53,332 nt of DNA from Taibaiella sp. (GTDB lineage Bacteria > Bacteroidota > Bacteroidia > Chitinophagales > Chitinophagaceae). The position numbers were made by a program, and so were the translations under genes. The stretch's first letter is position 1; each line of letters starts with the position of its first letter. The notes below the pieces were generated by a model, which saw only the letters and a list, made by a program, of their open reading frames with translations, was not told the origin of the DNA and ran no database searches. Location: positions 1-53,332 of the forward strand of contig JAIOYR010000018.1 in NCBI GenBank assembly GCA_021740995.1, in the 5' to 3' direction. Shown here in pieces: positions 40,525 through 49,299 of this stretch.

Positions 40525-41298
40525 ATGCAATATTCACAATCATTAAAGCGGCTGCGAAAAATAATGGATGAACTACGGGAGCAATGCCCGTGGGACAAAA
40601 AACAAACCATACACACCCTGCGCCAGCAAACACTGGAGGAGGTATATGAGCTTACAGATGCTATAGCCAATGAAGACTGGAATGGACTGAAGGAAGAACT
40701 GGGCGATATGATGCTGCATATAGTGTTTTATAGCCGCATAGGCATGGAGCAAAACCGGTTTACACTGGATGAGGTAATAGAGGGCGTATGCAACAAACTC
40801 GTAAACAGGCATCCGCATATATACAGCAACACGAAGGTGGAGAACGAAACTGAGGTAAAACAAAACTGGGAGCGCATAAAACAACAGGAGGGGAAGATGT
40901 CGGTACTGTCAGGGGTGCCACCGTCTATGCCGGCACTGATGAAGGCCCTGCGCCTGCAGGAGAAAACAAAACAGGTAGGCTTTGAGTGGGATAACACAGA
41001 ACAAGTGAAGGACAAAGTAAATGAAGAAATAAGCGAGCTGTATGAGGCTGTGAGCAGTGGCAACCAAAACGACATAGAGGATGAGTTTGGTGATGTACTG
41101 TTTGCACTTATCAACTATGCCCGCTTTGTGAAGGTAGACCCTGAGCTGGCACTGGAGCGCACCAACAAAAAATTCATACGCCGCTTTCAGCGGATAGAAG
41201 AAATGGCGGCTGCACAAAACAGCTCGCTGCACGATATGACATTGCAGGAAATGGATGAATTGTGGAATCAGGTAAAAGCAGAAGAGCGTAATAAATAA
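40525..41298 (+). CDS. mazG: MazG nucleoside triphosphate pyrophosphohydrolase
   Basis: 257 aa from the ATG at 40525; an upstream GTG (40453) is rejected because MazG proteins begin near LKRLRKIMDELREQCPWDKKQT. Two MazG domains: ETLEEVYELTDAI with EELGDMMLHIVFYS, and EEISELYEAV with EDEFGDVLFALINYAR, giving the ExxE-12-ExxD metal sites. It hydrolyses NTPs to NMPs and pyrophosphate. The next gene starts at the base after its stop, so a sensor kinase is translated from the same mRNA. Confidence 0.93.
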   Translation: MQYSQSLKRLRKIMDELREQCPWDKKQTIHTLRQQTLEEVYELTDAIANEDWNGLKEELGDMMLHIVFYSRIGMEQNRFTLDEVIEGVCNKLVNRHPHIYSNTKVENETEVKQNWERIKQQEGKMSVLSGVPPSMPALMKALRLQEKTKQVGFEWDNTEQVKDKVNEEISELYEAVSSGNQNDIEDEFGDVLFALINYARFVKVDPELALERTNKKFIRRFQRIEEMAAAQNSSLHDMTLQEMDELWNQVKAEERNK

Positions 41299-44200
41299 AT
41301 GTTCAGGCGATATCCATATTGGGGCTGGCTGGTGCTATGTGTGCTGCTATGGAGTGTGAATGGTTACTACTACCATACACACCGGCAGGAGACATTGCCG
41401 GAGCGTATGGCGCGGGCTGTGAACAAAGACCTGCAGGCACGAGAAGATAAGTTTGCCGCCGTGACCGGAGATGCAGACCTTGTAAATCACCTTTTTACAG
41501 ATTCGCTGACATATGAGGAAGTGCAGCGTATGAGCGCCTTGCCGCTATATGTATATGCCTACGAAAACAACTATCTCAAATTCTGGAATACCAATGCAAT
41601 ATTGCCTGCAGTAACAGATACAAGTGATGGTGTAGCAACTATAGTAAAGAATGAAAAGGGAGTTTTCATTCAGAAAAACATACAGCAGGCTGATACCAAC
41701 AGAACACTGGTAGTAATGTTTCCGGTGCTGTATACCTATCCTGTAGAGAATAATTATCTGAAGTCGCAGTTTGCCGCATCGGAGCTCATTCCGGTGAACA
41801 CGCGGATAATTCCTGCTAGCATCCCTACAGCAGGCACCTACCCGGTAACGATGCGCAATGGCAAGCTGATATTTCAGTTGCTATTCAATCTGCAGGATAT
41901 TCAGAAGTGGGTGCCTGACGAGTTGTTTCTGTTGCTGCTGATAGCTGCGCTGCTGGCAAGCATATCGTGGATTCATCTTATGATTATCTACCTTACACGA
42001 AACAAGTCATCACTCACCGGATTCATCGTAACCCTATCTGTAATCCTCACGTTGCGCATATATCTATACGCCTTTGGCATCCCCTTCCATCTCGATACAC
42101 TATTGTTCTTTTCGCCAAGACTCTATGCCTCCAGTACCTGGCTATCATCCTTCGGCGATCTGTTTATCAATACGCTTTGTGTGCTGTGGCTGGTTATCTT
42201 CATAGGGCGGCACACCGAGTATAAAACTTACTTTGAAAACCTAAGGAGCAGCAAGCTGCGCAAGTGGCTGCCGGGCATACTGGTGGTGCTGATGATAGGC
42301 TATCTGCTGCTGTATGTGCGGCTGATACGCAGCCTCGTGCTCGACTCCAGTATCTCATTCGATGTGAGCCGTTTTTACTCTATCAACCAGTATACCATGC
42401 TGGGGCTGCTGGTTATCTGCACTATCACTGGTATTTCTGCCATGATTATTTATCTCTTCAACTTCCAGCTTCGCCAACTGATGCAGGACAATATGAAGAA
42501 ATACGGACTGGTCGCACTATGCGGTGTATTACTGCTGCTGATAAGCGGCAATTATGCCGATATCTTTTACTGGTATCTGCTCGGCTGGCTGCTATTATTT
42601 CTGCTGCTGCTGGATATACCGAAGCTAACATTGGTTTCAGACCTCTTTGAGCCACAGATGATATTCTGGGCTTTGTTTATCTGCGTATTCTGTACAGGCG
42701 TTCTGCAATATTTCAATGCTGCAAAAGAACGCGAAGCCCGCAAAGCATTTGTGGAGCAGCATCTGGCACCCCACAGAGATAATGTGATGGAGTATACATT
42801 TGATAAGACGGTCGGCAAGCTGGAGCATGACCTCACACTAAAGCAGTTTTTTTATAAGCCCTCTCTGTCATTGCGGAAAAGTATCAACAACCGGTTTGAT
42901 ACTATGTATCTGAATAGCGCTGCAGCAACCTACACTACCACTTTGTACCTGTTTGACGATGAAGGACATGCATTGTACAACAGTGACTCCGGCGACTACT
43001 ATTCGCTGATGTATGAGAAGAATGAGGCTGTTCCTACGACCTCTCCCTATTTGTTTTATAAAGAGGGAATGCCGGACAAGCACTCTTACCTATCTTATAT
43101 ACCGGTATACAGCGATACTATCAACAATAAAATAGGGTATGTAGTGATGGACTTCAGCCCAAAGAAGCAGGCCGCAGAGACTGTCTATCCCGAGCTGCTG
43201 CTGCCCGCCTCAGGCAAGGCTAATCTGCAGGATAATGAGTATGCTTATGCAGTATATATCAATGGCAGGCTTGCTACGCAGGTAAGAGAATACCCTTTTA
43301 ATTCGTATCTTAAATTCGATACGCTGAAGGAACAAAATTATGCTTTTTATGACGTAAACAAGACCTCTGAACTGCACTATAAGATATCAGACAAACGAAC
43401 TATAGTAGCGGTATACAACCACAATACCATACTGGAGACGATTACAGTATTTTCTTACCTGTTCAGCATTCAGGTGGGTCTTGCCATCATCATACTGCTC
43501 TATCAGTTTTATCTGTCCTATTTTGCCCGCCCGGTAGCCCCGGGCAAGTATGTGCGCCTCACACTCCGAAAACGCATTCAGTATGCTATGCTGGCTATTG
43601 TATTCGTATCATTCGTGTTCATAGGCATAGTTACCATCTGGTTTTTTTCATCGAGTTACCGCAGCACCAATGCCAACAATTTGCAAAAAGCTATGCAGAT
43701 AGCCCGGCAATCTGTACAGGACTACCTGAATAACGCCAGAGCATATGAGAGCGATTATCAGTTCGACTCTGTAACCCAATCTAATGGGTTCAGAAAATTC
43801 CTTACTAATATCGCCAGCAATCAGAAAATAGACATCAATCTGTTTGATAATAACGGCAATCTTTTTGCTGCATCTCAGGACGAGATATACCAGAAGGGGC
43901 TAATTTCACGCATCATTCGTCAGGATGCCTATTATCAGCTCAATGTGTCGGGTAAGTCTGTAATAATACAAAATGAACGGGTAGCGGGATTGTCTTACCT
44001 GTCGGCATATGAGCCGCTGCGCGATGAGCGTGGTGTGGCACTGGGCTACCTGAATGTGCCTTTCTTTTCCTCGGAGAAAGATCTCAACTTCCAGATATCC
44101 AATATCGTTATTACCCTTATCAATGTGTATGCTTTTATCTTCCTTATTTCCAGCCTTATTACGGTTTGGATCACCCGCTGGGTTACAGGTTCCTTCAATG

Positions 44201-45030
44201 TTATAATTGAGCAGTTTGGGCGGTTGAACCTGCAGCGAAATGAGCGCATCACCTGGCCCTACAATGATGAAATAGGATTGCTGGTAACTGAGTACAACAA
44301 AATGGTAAACAAGGTAGAAGAAAATGCAGCACTGCTGGCGCAAAGTGAGCGCGAGACAGCATGGCGGGAGATGGCGCGCCAGGTGGCCCACGAAATCAAA
44401 AACCCCCTCACACCTATGAAGCTGAACATACAGTACCTGCAACAAGCCATAAGGAACGACAACCCCAATATAAAAGAACTTACCGGCAGACTGTCAGAGT
44501 CTATCATAGAGCAGATAGATAACCTCTCTTACATCGCATCAGAGTTTTCCAACTTCGCCAAGATGCCCGAAGCGCGACCTGAAGAACTGGAACTGGGAGA
44601 GTTGCTGCAACTGGCTACCGGTCTGTATCGCAATGAGCAGCATATTCAGGTAAACATGTCTGTGCCTCCGGAAAAAATATTTGTTTTCTCAGACCATAGT
44701 CAGTTGTTGCGTATGCTCACCAATCTGCTGGAGAATGCCAAACAGGCTATTCCCACAGACCGACAAGGCAAAATAGAAGTAACACTCCACTGCACCGATG
44801 CATCGGTGGCAACCATTACTATTACCGACAATGGACATGGGATAAGCGAGGAGGTAGCACAACGCATATTTCAGCCTTATTTCACCACCAAGTCTTCCGG
44901 CACAGGTCTGGGGTTGGCAATGACCAAAAAGATAATAGAATTCTGGAAAGGTGAAATATGGTTTGAGTCGGAAGAAGGTAAAGGCACTACTTTTTTCATA
45001 AGGTTACCCGTATTAAGAAGAAGCGCATAA
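41299..45030 (+). CDS. Large NtrY-like membrane sensor histidine kinase
   Basis: 1243 aa. Membrane helices near residue 10, several between 205 and 455, and near 720, 765 and 940, with two large extracytoplasmic regions (about 30-200 and 475-715) and a smaller one (about 785-935). After a HAMP-like linker comes HisKA with H1031 in RQVAHEIKNPLTPMKLNIQYL, the NtrY signature, then HATPase_c (NLLENAKQAI, DNGHGISEE, GTGLGLAMTKKI). NtrY normally works with the sigma54 activator NtrX, which is absent here. It starts directly after the mazG stop. Signal unknown. Confidence 0.92.
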   Translation: MFRRYPYWGWLVLCVLLWSVNGYYYHTHRQETLPERMARAVNKDLQAREDKFAAVTGDADLVNHLFTDSLTYEEVQRMSALPLYVYAYENNYLKFWNTNAILPAVTDTSDGVATIVKNEKGVFIQKNIQQADTNRTLVVMFPVLYTYPVENNYLKSQFAASELIPVNTRIIPASIPTAGTYPVTMRNGKLIFQLLFNLQDIQKWVPDELFLLLLIAALLASISWIHLMIIYLTRNKSSLTGFIVTLSVILTLRIYLYAFGIPFHLDTLLFFSPRLYASSTWLSSFGDLFINTLCVLWLVIFIGRHTEYKTYFENLRSSKLRKWLPGILVVLMIGYLLLYVRLIRSLVLDSSISFDVSRFYSINQYTMLGLLVICTITGISAMIIYLFNFQLRQLMQDNMKKYGLVALCGVLLLLISGNYADIFYWYLLGWLLLFLLLLDIPKLTLVSDLFEPQMIFWALFICVFCTGVLQYFNAAKEREARKAFVEQHLAPHRDNVMEYTFDKTVGKLEHDLTLKQFFYKPSLSLRKSINNRFDTMYLNSAAATYTTTLYLFDDEGHALYNSDSGDYYSLMYEKNEAVPTTSPYLFYKEGMPDKHSYLSYIPVYSDTINNKIGYVVMDFSPKKQAAETVYPELLLPASGKANLQDNEYAYAVYINGRLATQVREYPFNSYLKFDTLKEQNYAFYDVNKTSELHYKISDKRTIVAVYNHNTILETITVFSYLFSIQVGLAIIILLYQFYLSYFARPVAPGKYVRLTLRKRIQYAMLAIVFVSFVFIGIVTIWFFSSSYRSTNANNLQKAMQIARQSVQDYLNNARAYESDYQFDSVTQSNGFRKFLTNIASNQKIDINLFDNNGNLFAASQDEIYQKGLISRIIRQDAYYQLNVSGKSVIIQNERVAGLSYLSAYEPLRDERGVALGYLNVPFFSSEKDLNFQISNIVITLINVYAFIFLISSLITVWITRWVTGSFNVIIEQFGRLNLQRNERITWPYNDEIGLLVTEYNKMVNKVEENAALLAQSERETAWREMARQVAHEIKNPLTPMKLNIQYLQQAIRNDNPNIKELTGRLSESIIEQIDNLSYIASEFSNFAKMPEARPEELELGELLQLATGLYRNEQHIQVNMSVPPEKIFVFSDHSQLLRMLTNLLENAKQAIPTDRQGKIEVTLHCTDASVATITITDNGHGISEEVAQRIFQPYFTTKSSGTGLGLAMTKKIIEFWKGEIWFESEEGKGTTFFIRLPVLRRSA

Positions 45031-45189
45031 AAAGGAACTTATAGGCTAATGTATCAGTAACTCAGGCTATATAAAGCCACAGAGTAAAGAAATAAGGCGC
45101 AAAATGATATTTAAGTTGCAAAAAACCGGATTTAATTATAAAAAATTCGGTGAAAGTCATATTTTTATCGCTGGACAATCTATTTCTTG

Positions 45190-45197
45190 TAAATTTG
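45190..45197 (+). promoter_or_regulatory. -7 element TAAATTTG of the nuclease-like gene
   Basis: Exact TAnnTTTG, 22 nt before the ATG at 45220. The 189-bp gap after the kinase otherwise holds AT-rich sequence only. Confidence 0.5.
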
Positions 45198-45219
45198 CTA
45201 ACTTGAACAAAAGGTATAT

Positions 45220-45936
45220 ATGCAAAAAACAATTTTAAAAAGAACCTCAAAGCTGGTTTCTGTACTATTGATTGCGCTTAGTTGCAGCAGTTACGCACAG
45301 GACATTGTGAAAGTAAGAAACCTCAATTTTACTTCTTACTTTTCAAAATCGCAGCATATCCCTGTTTTGGTTATCTACTCTCTGACGCCGGACATGTTTA
45401 ACTGCTCCAAACTGAAAGGTGATCACAACGTCAGATTAGCAGCAGACCCGCAGCTGACAGAGGCATCAGACCTGGTGAATGACTACAAGAGTACATTGTT
45501 TGAAGATGCCCACATGATGGCACCTAATGAGAACAATTGCGATAAAGATGCTTATACCGAGAGTTATTACTTCACGAACATAATGCCTATGCCGAAAAAC
45601 CTGCATAAAAGCTTGTGGGAGAAACTGCATACCAAGGAAATGCTGAAGGCAAAAAAATATAAGAAAGTGAAAGTGTTCTCAGGCACCGTTGGTCGCAACT
45701 GGGTAATAGGGCATAACAACAATGTGATAGTACCGGAATGGTGCTGGAAGGTAATATACATACCCAGCACTGACGAATACCTGTGCTACCAGTTTCACAA
45801 CATAGAGCCATACAACGCTAAAGATAATCTGGCTAACCATAAGGTAGATATCAACACGATTGAATCACTTGCCGGTGTACGCTTTGTGAATGGCGTAATA
45901 TCTGCTAGCTATGTAACAGCTACTCCTAATAACTAG
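45220..45936 (+). CDS. Secreted DNA/RNA non-specific endonuclease-like protein with altered DRGH motif
   Basis: 238 aa with a signal peptide ending near SSYAQ (residues 22-27). The Endonuclease_NS layout is clear: IPVLVIYSLT (strand), DPQLTEASDLVNDY, FEDAHMMAPNEN, TESYYFTNIMPMPKNLHKSLWEKL and KVFSGTVG. In active nucleases the second block contains DRGH; here it is E95-D96-A97-H98. The general-base His98 and the metal-ligand Asn120 are kept, but Arg is replaced by Asp and Gly by Ala. It is either a divergent active nuclease or an inactive relative. Promoter at 45190; a long terminator follows. Confidence 0.75.
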   Translation: MQKTILKRTSKLVSVLLIALSCSSYAQDIVKVRNLNFTSYFSKSQHIPVLVIYSLTPDMFNCSKLKGDHNVRLAADPQLTEASDLVNDYKSTLFEDAHMMAPNENNCDKDAYTESYYFTNIMPMPKNLHKSLWEKLHTKEMLKAKKYKKVKVFSGTVGRNWVIGHNNNVIVPEWCWKVIYIPSTDEYLCYQFHNIEPYNAKDNLANHKVDINTIESLAGVRFVNGVISASYVTATPNN

Positions 45937-45982
45937 TTTTTGAGTTTATTGGTTAAGAGGATAATAAGTTTTTGCCTGAGTT

Positions 45983-46030
45983 TCAGGACATAAAAAAATC
46001 CCGCTATGGCGGGATTTTTTTATGTCCTGA
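45983..46030. terminator. Long perfect terminator hairpin
   Basis: 22-bp perfect stem (arms 45983-46004 and 46009-46030) with loop TATG. The inner part is TCCCGC/GCGGGA with runs of A and T on each side. It ends the nuclease-like gene and may also act on the minus strand. Confidence 0.88.
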
Positions 46031-46090
46031 TGATGTTGGAATTTGGTATTATATCATTTCACTATCAAAGTTCGTCATTGATTTCAGGTG

Positions 46091-46147
46091 CTTTGCGATC
46101 TTTGCGTGCACTTCACAGGCTATGATTCTTTGCGGCTTTGCGTGAAA
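46091..46147. repeat. Two CTTTGCG-NN-TTTGCGTG repeat units
   Basis: CTTTGCGATCTTTGCGTG (46091-46108) and CTTTGCGGCTTTGCGTG (46128-46144), followed by a further TTTGCGTG near 46152. These are near copies of one short intergenic unit between the terminator at 46030 and the trans-sulfuration gene. Confidence 0.55.
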
Positions 46148-46183
46148 TTTTTTTGCGTGCCATTTTCTGATGTTTAAATGGTA

Positions 46184-47338
46184 TTATCCTATTGCCTGAT
46201 TTAGATCCTCCTTCAGGTCTTCTATGTCTTCTATACCTACACTGAGGCGAATGAGTGAATCTACCAGACCGTTTTTAATGCGCTCTTCGCGTGGAATAGA
46301 AGCATGGGTCATAGTAGCAGGGTGCCCTATCAGCGACTCTACACCACCCAATGACTCTGCAAGTGCAAACAGCTTTGTTTTTTTCAGCACCTCCAACGCA
46401 GCATCCATGCTATCGTTTTTCAGGGTAAAGGAAATCATACCGCCAAAACCACGCATCTGCTTTTTAGCCACGTTATGATTGGGATGGTCTTCAAATCCCG
46501 TCCATATTACTTTGCCTACCTTGGGGTGTGCACGAAGGAAGCGGGCTATTGCTTCGCCGTTCTCGCAATGGCGCTGCATACGCACATGTAGTGTCTTTAT
46601 ACCCCTTAATACCAGCCAGCAGTCGTGCGGACCCGGCACTGCACCACAACTATTCTGTATGAAGCGCAGGCGTTCGTCCAGATTAGCATCATTCACTATG
46701 AGCGCACCATGCACTACATCAGAGTGTCCGCCCAGGTACTTGGTAGCAGAGTGGAGTACGATATCGGCACCGAGGTCCAGAGGTGTTTGTAAGTATGGGG
46801 AAGCAAAGGTATTGTCGCAAACAAGCAGCAGGTTGTTCTTTTTAGCTATTTCTGCACAGGCTACTATGTCTATTACATTCAGCATGGGGTTTGTAGGGGT
46901 TTCTATCCATATCATCTTCGTATTGGCGTTGATGTAGGAATTAATACCCTGAGCATCGTGCATCGATATAAAGTGAAACCGGATGCCATAGGCTGCAAAT
47001 ACCTTGGTCATTATACGATAAGTGCCACCATACAGGTCGTTTGATACTATTACCTCATCGCCGGGCTGCAGTAGTTTTATAACCGCATCTGTAGCCGCCA
47101 TACCACTACCAAAGCACAATCCGTACTTGCCGTTTTCTATGGCAGCAAGTGCATTTTGCAGCACAGTGCGGGTTGGGTTTTGGGTGCGGGCATACTCATA
47201 TCCTTTATGATCGCCGGGGGCAGCCTGCACATAAGTAGACGTCTGGTAGATGGGTGTCATTATTGCACCGGTAGTGGGGTCGGGCTCTATGCCGGCATGT
47301 ATCAGTTTTGTATCGAGCTTGTAATTCTTGTTATCCAT
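46184..47338 (-). CDS. Trans-sulfuration PLP enzyme (cystathionine gamma-synthase / beta-lyase type)
   Basis: 384 aa from the ATG at 47338; the open frame extends upstream to 47482 but crosses the promoter. PLP-binding K200 is in SATKYLGGHSD; other motifs are YEYARTQNPTR, LCFGSGMAA, and VCDNTFASPYLQTPLDLGAD. This Cys/Met-metabolism family includes MetB, MetC and cystathionine gamma-lyase; sequence by eye does not separate them. -7 element TACCTTTG (minus strand, 47360-47367) stands 21 bases before the ATG. Confidence 0.92.
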   Translation of the reverse strand: MDNKNYKLDTKLIHAGIEPDPTTGAIMTPIYQTSTYVQAAPGDHKGYEYARTQNPTRTVLQNALAAIENGKYGLCFGSGMAATDAVIKLLQPGDEVIVSNDLYGGTYRIMTKVFAAYGIRFHFISMHDAQGINSYINANTKMIWIETPTNPMLNVIDIVACAEIAKKNNLLLVCDNTFASPYLQTPLDLGADIVLHSATKYLGGHSDVVHGALIVNDANLDERLRFIQNSCGAVPGPHDCWLVLRGIKTLHVRMQRHCENGEAIARFLRAHPKVGKVIWTGFEDHPNHNVAKKQMRGFGGMISFTLKNDSMDAALEVLKKTKLFALAESLGGVESLIGHPATMTHASIPREERIKNGLVDSLIRLSVGIEDIEDLKEDLNQAIG

Positions 47339-47359
47339 TAGCTTGTTTTTATAAGAGTG

Positions 47360-47367
47360 CAAAGGTA
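47360..47367 (-). promoter_or_regulatory. -7 element TACCTTTG of the trans-sulfuration gene
   Basis: Exact TAnnTTTG on the minus strand. It lies inside the longest open frame and so decides the start at 47338. Confidence 0.55.
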
Positions 47368-47471
47368 CTGTGATTTGCAACATGGCGCAGCAACACAGTA
47401 AATGAATCCATGTGATCATGGATGATGCACATTGTTGTCTGCTAAAAACCGGTATTTGGAAATTAATATAC

Positions 47472-47495
47472 AAAAAAAGCACCCATTCGGGTGCT
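47472..47495 (-). terminator. Terminator of DUF4402 gene A
   Basis: On the minus strand: AGCACCC-GAAT-GGGTGCT followed by a run of seven T. The same hairpin plus about 25 bp of flanking sequence recurs behind the paralogue at 48497, so the duplication included the terminator. Confidence 0.85.
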
Positions 47496-47528
47496 TAAAT
47501 GATAGGTCGATAGGCAAACTAAAACTTC

Positions 47529-48053
47529 TTAGTTGTAGTTTACAGTTACCGGTACACCAGTTGCGTTGGTGTAGGTTCCTGCAGCCTGTGCTGCTGATAC
47601 GTTCAGTGTTGCACCTACAGTGAGTGTTTCTGTACCACCTGCACTTAGTGTGCCGGTAGCTGATGGTGTGCTCGTGAAAGCATTTACCGTCATGTTATGA
47701 GATGCACCATCGGTGATGGTAGTAGTTGTAGGTAGTGTGATAGCGTAAGTGTAGCTCGCCTGACCAGATACAGTGAAGCTTGCAGCAGCAACAGTACCGG
47801 TAGTAGCTGGAAGTGTAACACCACCTGCACCGCCTGTAGTACGGGTACCTGCTGGTGACAATATTGCTGTACCTGCAAGGGTAGCAGATACGGCTACGTT
47901 ACCGAAGTTCATATCTACTGTCTTTACTATTGATATCGGGGTGATGATGTTTGCAGATGCAGATGCTGTGGCAGTTGCCTGAGCAAAAGATGCGTTAGAG
48001 AATCCCATTACTGCTACTGAAGCGATTGCGATTGACTTGAAGATGTTTTTCAT
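47529..48053 (-). CDS. DUF4402 secreted protein, copy A
   Basis: 174 aa. Signal peptide MKNIFKSIAIASVAVMGFSNASFAQ, then a Thr/Ala/Gly-rich beta domain with ITPISIVKTVDMNFGNVAVS and VSGQASYTYAITLP, the DUF4402 pattern, ending in VPVTVNYN. It has no cysteines. The family resembles fimbrial or surface-layer components of Bacteroidota; function is not established. It differs from copy B (48548) at only about a dozen residues, clustered in the middle of the chain, while signal peptide and C-terminus are almost unchanged. Confidence 0.88.
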   Translation of the reverse strand: MKNIFKSIAIASVAVMGFSNASFAQATATASASANIITPISIVKTVDMNFGNVAVSATLAGTAILSPAGTRTTGGAGGVTLPATTGTVAAASFTVSGQASYTYAITLPTTTTITDGASHNMTVNAFTSTPSATGTLSAGGTETLTVGATLNVSAAQAAGTYTNATGVPVTVNYN

Positions 48054-48489
48054 TTTAGTTTAGTTTAGATTGTTTTAGCCTGCCTGCCGCAGGCAGGTTT
48101 GTTTGTTTGTGTTATTTGAAAGGTATATTACCAAACACGTGCCAGAAATGCAACTAATTGATTATCAATTATTTAAAAGTATGCATGGCGTGCCAAAATT
48201 CCATAGAGCGGACAGTTTTTCCAAATAGCGGAAATCGTTTCGGGTATTGCGTCGGAAATCAGCAATATCTTTTTGCGATATGCGTTTTGCTGAAGTGAAC
48301 TACATCTTCTACTTCATTGCCATTAACTTGGCCCTTAAGATATTACAGGTCATAATGGTTTTTTCAGCATTTTCAAGGCACGAATGCAACAATACCAATC
48401 GCTTTTCTGATATATCTGCTCCCGGGCAAAAGACTAATTCAATCTATTAGTTCAGAGCCACATACTGTATTCCAGCAATTGCGATACAA
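48054..48489. other. 436-bp region without a supported gene
   Basis: It holds the upstream region of DUF4402 gene A: a CCTGCCTGCCGCAGGCAGG hairpin (about 48078-48098), the conserved block TACCAAACACGTGCCA (48129-48144), and the palindrome AATTGATTATCAATT (48156-48170). A 67-codon plus-strand frame at 48247 is not supported. Confidence 0.6.
48129..48170 (-). promoter_or_regulatory. Conserved upstream element of DUF4402 gene A (sigma54-like block plus palindrome)
   Basis: The minus strand reads TGGCACGTGTTTGGTA at 48129-48144. It has a perfect -24 half TGGCAC of a sigma54 promoter, but GT where -12 needs GC. Eleven bases further upstream lies the palindrome at 48156-48170. The same block and palindrome, with the same 11-base spacing, occur upstream of copy B. 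Confidence 0.4.
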
Positions 48490-48514
48490 TAAAAAAAGCA
48501 CCCGCCCGGGTGCT
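48490..48514 (-). terminator. Terminator of DUF4402 gene B
   Basis: On the minus strand: AGCACCCG / CGGGTGCT hairpin (48497-48514) followed by a run of eight T (A-run at 48490-48497). Confidence 0.85.
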
Positions 48515-48547
48515 AAAATGATAGGTCGATAGGCAAACTAAAAAAAT

Positions 48548-49072
48548 TTAGTTGTAGTTGACAGTTACAGGTACCGCGGTTGCGTTGGTATATGTGCCTG
48601 CAGCCTGTGCTGCTGATACGTTCAGTGTTGCACCTACAGTGAGTGTTTCTGTACCACCTGCACTTAATGTGCCGGTAGCTGATGGTGTGCTGGTGAAAGC
48701 ATTTACCGTCATGTTATGAGATGCACCATCGGTAATGGTAGCCGTAGATGGCAATGTGATATCGTAAGTGTAGCTCGCGCTGCCGGATACAGTAAAGCTG
48801 GCTGCAGCTACAGTACCGGTAGTAGCAGGTAGTGTAACACCACCTGCGCCGCCTGTGGTACGAACACCTGCAGGGGTCATGATGACCGTACCTGCGAGGG
48901 TTGCGGATACGGCTACATTACCGAAGTTCATATCTACTGTCTTTACTATTGTAATAGGAGTAATGATATTGGCAGATGCAGATGCTGTTGCTGTTGCCTG
49001 TGCAAAAGACGCGTTAGAGAATCCGATTACTGCTACTGAAGCGATTGCGATTGTCTTGAAGATGTTTTTCAT
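48548..49072 (-). CDS. DUF4402 secreted protein, copy B
   Basis: 174 aa, same length and order as copy A: signal peptide ending SFAQ, ANIITPITIVKTVDMNFGN and the same C-terminal block to VPVTVNYN. Upstream element, terminator and coding sequence are all duplicated, so the two genes arose from a tandem duplication of about 1.02 kb. Both copies remain intact, which suggests selection for dose or for slight differences in the central strands. Confidence 0.88.
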   Translation of the reverse strand: MKNIFKTIAIASVAVIGFSNASFAQATATASASANIITPITIVKTVDMNFGNVAVSATLAGTVIMTPAGVRTTGGAGGVTLPATTGTVAAASFTVSGSASYTYDITLPSTATITDGASHNMTVNAFTSTPSATGTLSAGGTETLTVGATLNVSAAQAAGTYTNATAVPVTVNYN

Positions 49073-49118
49073 TTTTGCTAAGTTTAGTTGATTTTATTTG
49101 TTTGTTTGATTGGTACAA

Positions 49119-49158
49119 TACCAAACACGTGCCAAAAACGTAACTAATTGATTATCAA
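49119..49158 (-). promoter_or_regulatory. Conserved upstream element of DUF4402 gene B
   Basis: Identical TGGCACGTGTTTGGTA block (minus strand, 49119-49134) and palindrome TTGATTATCAA at 49148-49158, at the same mutual spacing as upstream of copy A. The sequence between this block and the gene differs from copy A, so the block is conserved more strongly than its surroundings. Confidence 0.4.
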
Positions 49159-49243
49159 CATTTTGAATACCTGTAAAATGTGCCAATTTTCTAGAATCGG
49201 GATGCAATTTCTAAAGTTGAGAATAAATCGGCGCCGGGTAAGC

Positions 49244-49273
49244 AAAAAAATCCCCGCTGGTATGCAGCGGGGA
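49244..49273 (-). terminator. Terminator of the SusCD/lipoprotein operon
   Basis: On the minus strand: TCCCCGCT / AGCGGGGA hairpin (49251-49273) followed by seven T. Confidence 0.85.
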
Positions 49274-49299
49274 CAGAAAAAAATATCGAATCTGAAAGC

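Noticed and set aside
48247-48450. 67-codon plus-strand frame between the DUF4402 genes.
   Set aside because: No homology that I recognise, no promoter, odd composition; more likely diverged intergenic sequence from the duplication.
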